Assembly: GCA_049282355.1 (NCBI GenBank)
Contig: JBAPTW010000152.1
Location: forward strand, 1-64,000
Source of the DNA: JAGTVB01 sp049282355
GTDB lineage: Bacteria > Pseudomonadota > Gammaproteobacteria > HK1
Length of the DNA: 64,000 bases
Reading direction: 5' to 3'
Positions 61,291 through 64,000 of this stretch are shown here, in pieces. The notes under the pieces were generated by a model. It had not been told where the DNA came from. It did not search any database and saw only the letters and a program-made list of their open reading frames with translations. A program made the position numbers and the translations under genes. The first letter of the stretch is position 1. Each line of letters starts with the position of its first letter.

Positions 61291-61728
61291 ATGGAAACTG
61301 GCAAAGATTATGAGCATCGCCGCGTCGTAACGGCCTTTTTGCGTCGCGACGGCAAACTGCTCCTGGTACGACGTAGCCCACGTGTGGGTACCTATCAAGG
61401 CCGTTGGTCGGCGATAAGCGGCTATTTGGAAAGCTCTGCCTACGAACAAGCGTTACAGGAAATCGTCGAAGAAACCCGCTTGAGTGAGGAAGACGTGAAA
61501 CTGATGGCGGCAGCCGATCCCCTTGAGGTGATCGATGCAACCCTTGGCATCTGCTGGACTATCCATCCCTTTCTCTTTGAGGTATCTACCTCAGCCAGGA
61601 TCCGACTCGACTGGGAAAATACCGAATTTCGTTGGGTGACTGTCAATGAGCTGGATAGCTACGCCACCGTTCCAGCCCTCAAGGATGCCCTGGCACGTTG
61701 CCTTGAGACCGCTGAAAATAGCCGGTAA
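61291..61728 (+). CDS. Nudix hydrolase family protein
   Basis: 145 residues. The fold start is RRVVTAFLRRDGKLLLVRRS. The Nudix box reads GYLESSAYEQALQEIVEETR and keeps EIVEE, but has Tyr-Glu-Gln where most enzymes have an early Glu and Arg-Glu. The metal-binding Glu residues seem present, so catalysis is possible on an unknown nucleotide or dinucleotide. No partner genes nearby. Confidence 0.85.
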   Translation: METGKDYEHRRVVTAFLRRDGKLLLVRRSPRVGTYQGRWSAISGYLESSAYEQALQEIVEETRLSEEDVKLMAAADPLEVIDATLGICWTIHPFLFEVSTSARIRLDWENTEFRWVTVNELDSYATVPALKDALARCLETAENSR

Positions 61729-61805
61729 GTGGATTATCTTGAGCGCACTTCCCAACGAAACCAGATTGGACTGCGTTCCGTGGGGCCGATATACCCGCCA
61801 CCTGA

Positions 61806-61899
61806 GGGTTGTGAAGGAACCGTAGCAAGCAGCCCGAGAGCAAGACCGATGGCGGCGCGCCCTTCTTCTGCCAAGCAGAGTAATTTCTCAAACAGCCTC
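61806..61899 (+). repeat. short repeat, subfamily B
   Basis: 94 bp beginning GGGTTGTGAAGGAACCGTAG after TGA and ending TTTCTCAAACAGCCTC before TAA. The same ends and left part occur in 16931-17015. Confidence 0.6.
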
Positions 61900-61919
61900 T
61901 AAAGTCACGAGGGTGGCCG

Positions 61920-64000
61920 CTACCAAAGCCCCTTTAATATCCTCTCCATCAGCTCCCGGGGGACCGGTGCAAAATGGTCAAACTCCATAGTGAACGACCC
62001 GCGACCATGGGTTGCAGAACGCAGCTCCGTCGCATAACCAAACATCTCGCTCAAAGGCACCATACCACGAATGGCCTGGATCCCTCCTGGACCCGGTCTG
62101 GTACCGAGAATATCGCAACGCCGGGCCACCAGCTGCCCTAGAGTCTCTCCAGTGAACTTCTCTGGCACCAACACCTCCAGCTTGCAAATTGGCTCCAACA
62201 ACACCGCAACCCCCTGGCGAAGTCCCTCGCGGAAAGCGAGCGCGGCGGCGTTGTAAAAGGCTTGCTCGCTCGAGTCCAACTCGTGATATGCACCCCCTTT
62301 AAGGATGACGACGATGTCGTCGACCTTGTTCCCTGCGAGGAAGCCGCTCTCGGCCGCATCCCGCATCCCCTTTTCCACGCTCGGGAGATAGACCGAAGAT
62401 ACGCTGGTACCGTTGGTTTCATCCCGAAACTGGATCCCGACACCGCGCTCGGCTGGCGATAGTGCAAGCACGACCTGAGCGAAGTGTGAACGCCCTCCGG
62501 CATGTCGATCGAACAGCCCCTCCACGCGTGGTACCGGCCGTGTAATGGTTTCCTTGTAGCTTACCCGAGGCTTGCCGGTGCGAACGGCTACCCCGTAATC
62601 GCGGTGCAGGCGATCCACCAACACCTCAAGGTGCAACTCCCCCATTCCGGACAGGATAGTCTGTCCCGTGTTCTCATCGACACTGACGCGGCAAGTGGGA
62701 TCCTCCTCCGCCAGGGAGCGAAGTGCCTGCTGTAGACGCTCTTCATCGGCCGTCGCCTTCGGCTCCAGTGCGAGATTGATCACCGGCTCCGGAAAGGTGA
62801 TGGATTCAAGCACCACCGGCGCGTCCGCTGTACAGAGCGTATCACCGGTAAAGACACTCTTCATGCCAAGGACCGCCGCAATGTCACCGGCCCCGATCCG
62901 GTCGATATCCTCTCGACGATCGGCGTAAATGCGCACCAGCCGCCCCACACGTTCGCGCCGGTCACGAACCGGGTTTAGCACCATGTCACCAATATTGAGC
63001 GCCCCCGAGTACACTCTTAGGTAGGCGAGTCGGCCGACGTAGGGATCGGTGACTACCTTGAAGGCGAGCGCCGCCAGAGGGGCCTGCTCGTCAGGCGGAC
63101 ATTCAATGTCGGCGCCCGTGCTCGGGCCTTTAGCGTATACGGCGCCCACGTCGCGAGGCGACGGCAAATAGTCGACCACCCCATCCAGAACGGGTTGCAC
63201 ACCTTTGTTACGCAACGCCGCGCCGCAGTAAACCGGAAATAACCGATTTTTCAGTGTCGCCCGGCGAAGCGCCTCCTTAATCTCGACGAGATCAAGCGCA
63301 CACCCCTCCAAATACTGCTCGAGCAAGCGATCATCAGTTTCTACGATCCGTTCCAAGAGTTCCGTTCGCGCCTGCGCCGCCGCGGTGCGGTAATCCTTTG
63401 GGATAGGCTGAATGTCACGTCTGGCGCCGAACTCATCCGCCCAGCGAATCGCTTGCATCGTCAGCAAATCGATAACGCCCTCGAAACCTGCCTCTGCGCC
63501 AATAGGCAGCTGCAACGCCACCGCGTTGGCGCCGAGACGCTCACGCATCATTCCCAGCACGCGCGCAAAATCGGCGCCGATGCGATCCATTTTATTGATG
63601 AAACAAATGCGCGGAACACGGTAGTGGTCGGCTTGGCGCCAAACGGTTTCGCTTTGGGGCTCGACCCCGTGCACCGCATCGAACACCACGATACCGCCAT
63701 CTAGCACGCGCATCACTCGTTGCACCTCGGCCGTAAAGTCAATATGGCCCGGGGTGTCGATCAAATTAATTTGCTCGTCTCGCCAAACGGCGGTAATGGC
63801 GGCGGACACAATGGTGATGCCGCGCTCTCGCTCCTGAGGCATCCAATCCGTCACGGTCGTGCCAGAGTCCACTGACCCCAGGCGATGAGTTCGCCCCATG
63901 TAATAGAGCATACGTTCCGTCGTGGTGGTCTTGCCGGCGTCGATATGCGCAATGATGCCAATGTTACGCACGTGCTGGGTCCCGCTTTGGCTCTGTTGGA
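61920..64000 (-). CDS. fusA: elongation factor G, 5' end beyond the window
   Basis: GTPase that drives ribosome translocation. Visible: G1 AHIDAGKTTTTERML, switch ERGITIVSAAI, G3 DTPGHIDF and G4 NKMD. Domain IV carries SSVYLPSVEKGMRDAAESG. The C-terminus ends DHFAPVPRELMERILKGLW. A GTG at 63971 could start translation, but the frame stays open to the window edge and normal EF-G has a few residues before RNIGI, so the true start may lie to the right. It has some divergence from the canonical EF-G, for instance in domain II, so a second-copy EF-G is possible. Confidence 0.93.
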   Translation of the reverse strand, partial: QQSQSGTQHVRNIGIIAHIDAGKTTTTERMLYYMGRTHRLGSVDSGTTVTDWMPQERERGITIVSAAITAVWRDEQINLIDTPGHIDFTAEVQRVMRVLDGGIVVFDAVHGVEPQSETVWRQADHYRVPRICFINKMDRIGADFARVLGMMRERLGANAVALQLPIGAEAGFEGVIDLLTMQAIRWADEFGARRDIQPIPKDYRTAAAQARTELLERIVETDDRLLEQYLEGCALDLVEIKEALRRATLKNRLFPVYCGAALRNKGVQPVLDGVVDYLPSPRDVGAVYAKGPSTGADIECPPDEQAPLAALAFKVVTDPYVGRLAYLRVYSGALNIGDMVLNPVRDRRERVGRLVRIYADRREDIDRIGAGDIAAVLGMKSVFTGDTLCTADAPVVLESITFPEPVINLALEPKATADEERLQQALRSLAEEDPTCRVSVDENTGQTILSGMGELHLEVLVDRLHRDYGVAVRTGKPRVSYKETITRPVPRVEGLFDRHAGGRSHFAQVVLALSPAERGVGIQFRDETNGTSVSSVYLPSVEKGMRDAAESGFLAGNKVDDIVVILKGGAYHELDSSEQAFYNAAALAFREGLRQGVAVLLEPICKLEVLVPEKFTGETLGQLVARRCDILGTRPGPGGIQAIRGMVPLSEMFGYATELRSATHGRGSFTMEFDHFAPVPRELMERILKGLW

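Overview
The window looks like chromosome of a gammaproteobacterium. Pcm, lon, degQ, fusA, pgi and moaA all have proteobacterial character, base composition is moderately GC-rich, and both glycogen-type and polyhydroxyalkanoate (phasin) storage genes are present. I cannot name the genus. No rRNA, tRNA or CRISPR array was seen.

Layout. 1-3746: start of larC at the left edge, a telA/xpaC operon and a lipoprotein. 3852-10018: lon and an unusual double-length branching enzyme. 10227-17693: mixed housekeeping genes (DUF2459, moaA, an orphan nuoB, a SelW-like protein, a DUF971-MoaD fusion, PilZ, AmrS, a HIG1-like protein, pcm). 17700-24800: a sparse region with an OmpA lipoprotein, an MFS exporter, DegQ, a DUF3365 haem protein and long non-coding stretches. 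24947-26170: a graveyard of truncated proteostasis and redox genes (ftsH, zf-CHCC, trxC, cbpM) around a near-perfect palindrome. 26457-58245: a large carbohydrate island. 58679-64000: a Fur-family regulator, two small cytochromes c, a CDGSH protein, a Sel1 protein, a Nudix protein and EF-G running off the right edge.

The carbohydrate island is the main interest. It carries ADP-glucose synthesis (glgC), chain synthesis (glgA), branching (two glgB, one a tandem fusion), debranching and remodelling (GH13, GH31, GH57, malQ), pgi and dTDP-rhamnose genes. It also has a five-gene operon (52653 to 41561) headed by an alpha-glucan water dikinase with two CBM45-like starch-binding modules, the plant GWD architecture. 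The second gene fuses a sugar-isomerase-like TIM barrel to another dikinase. A second barrel protein, a NodB-type deacetylase and a debranching enzyme follow. Together they suggest that this bacterium phosphorylates its storage glucan to open it for degradation, as plants do with starch. A phasin gene is divergent from the operon, placing the two reserve polymers side by side.

The second striking feature is a family of short non-autonomous mobile repeats (GAAGCTGTTTT...AAAACAGCTTC). Intact forms are about 140 or 214 bp and are flanked by 3-bp TNA duplications. They very often abut stop codons. About twenty copies, ends or remnants are scattered across the window, including a related short subfamily.
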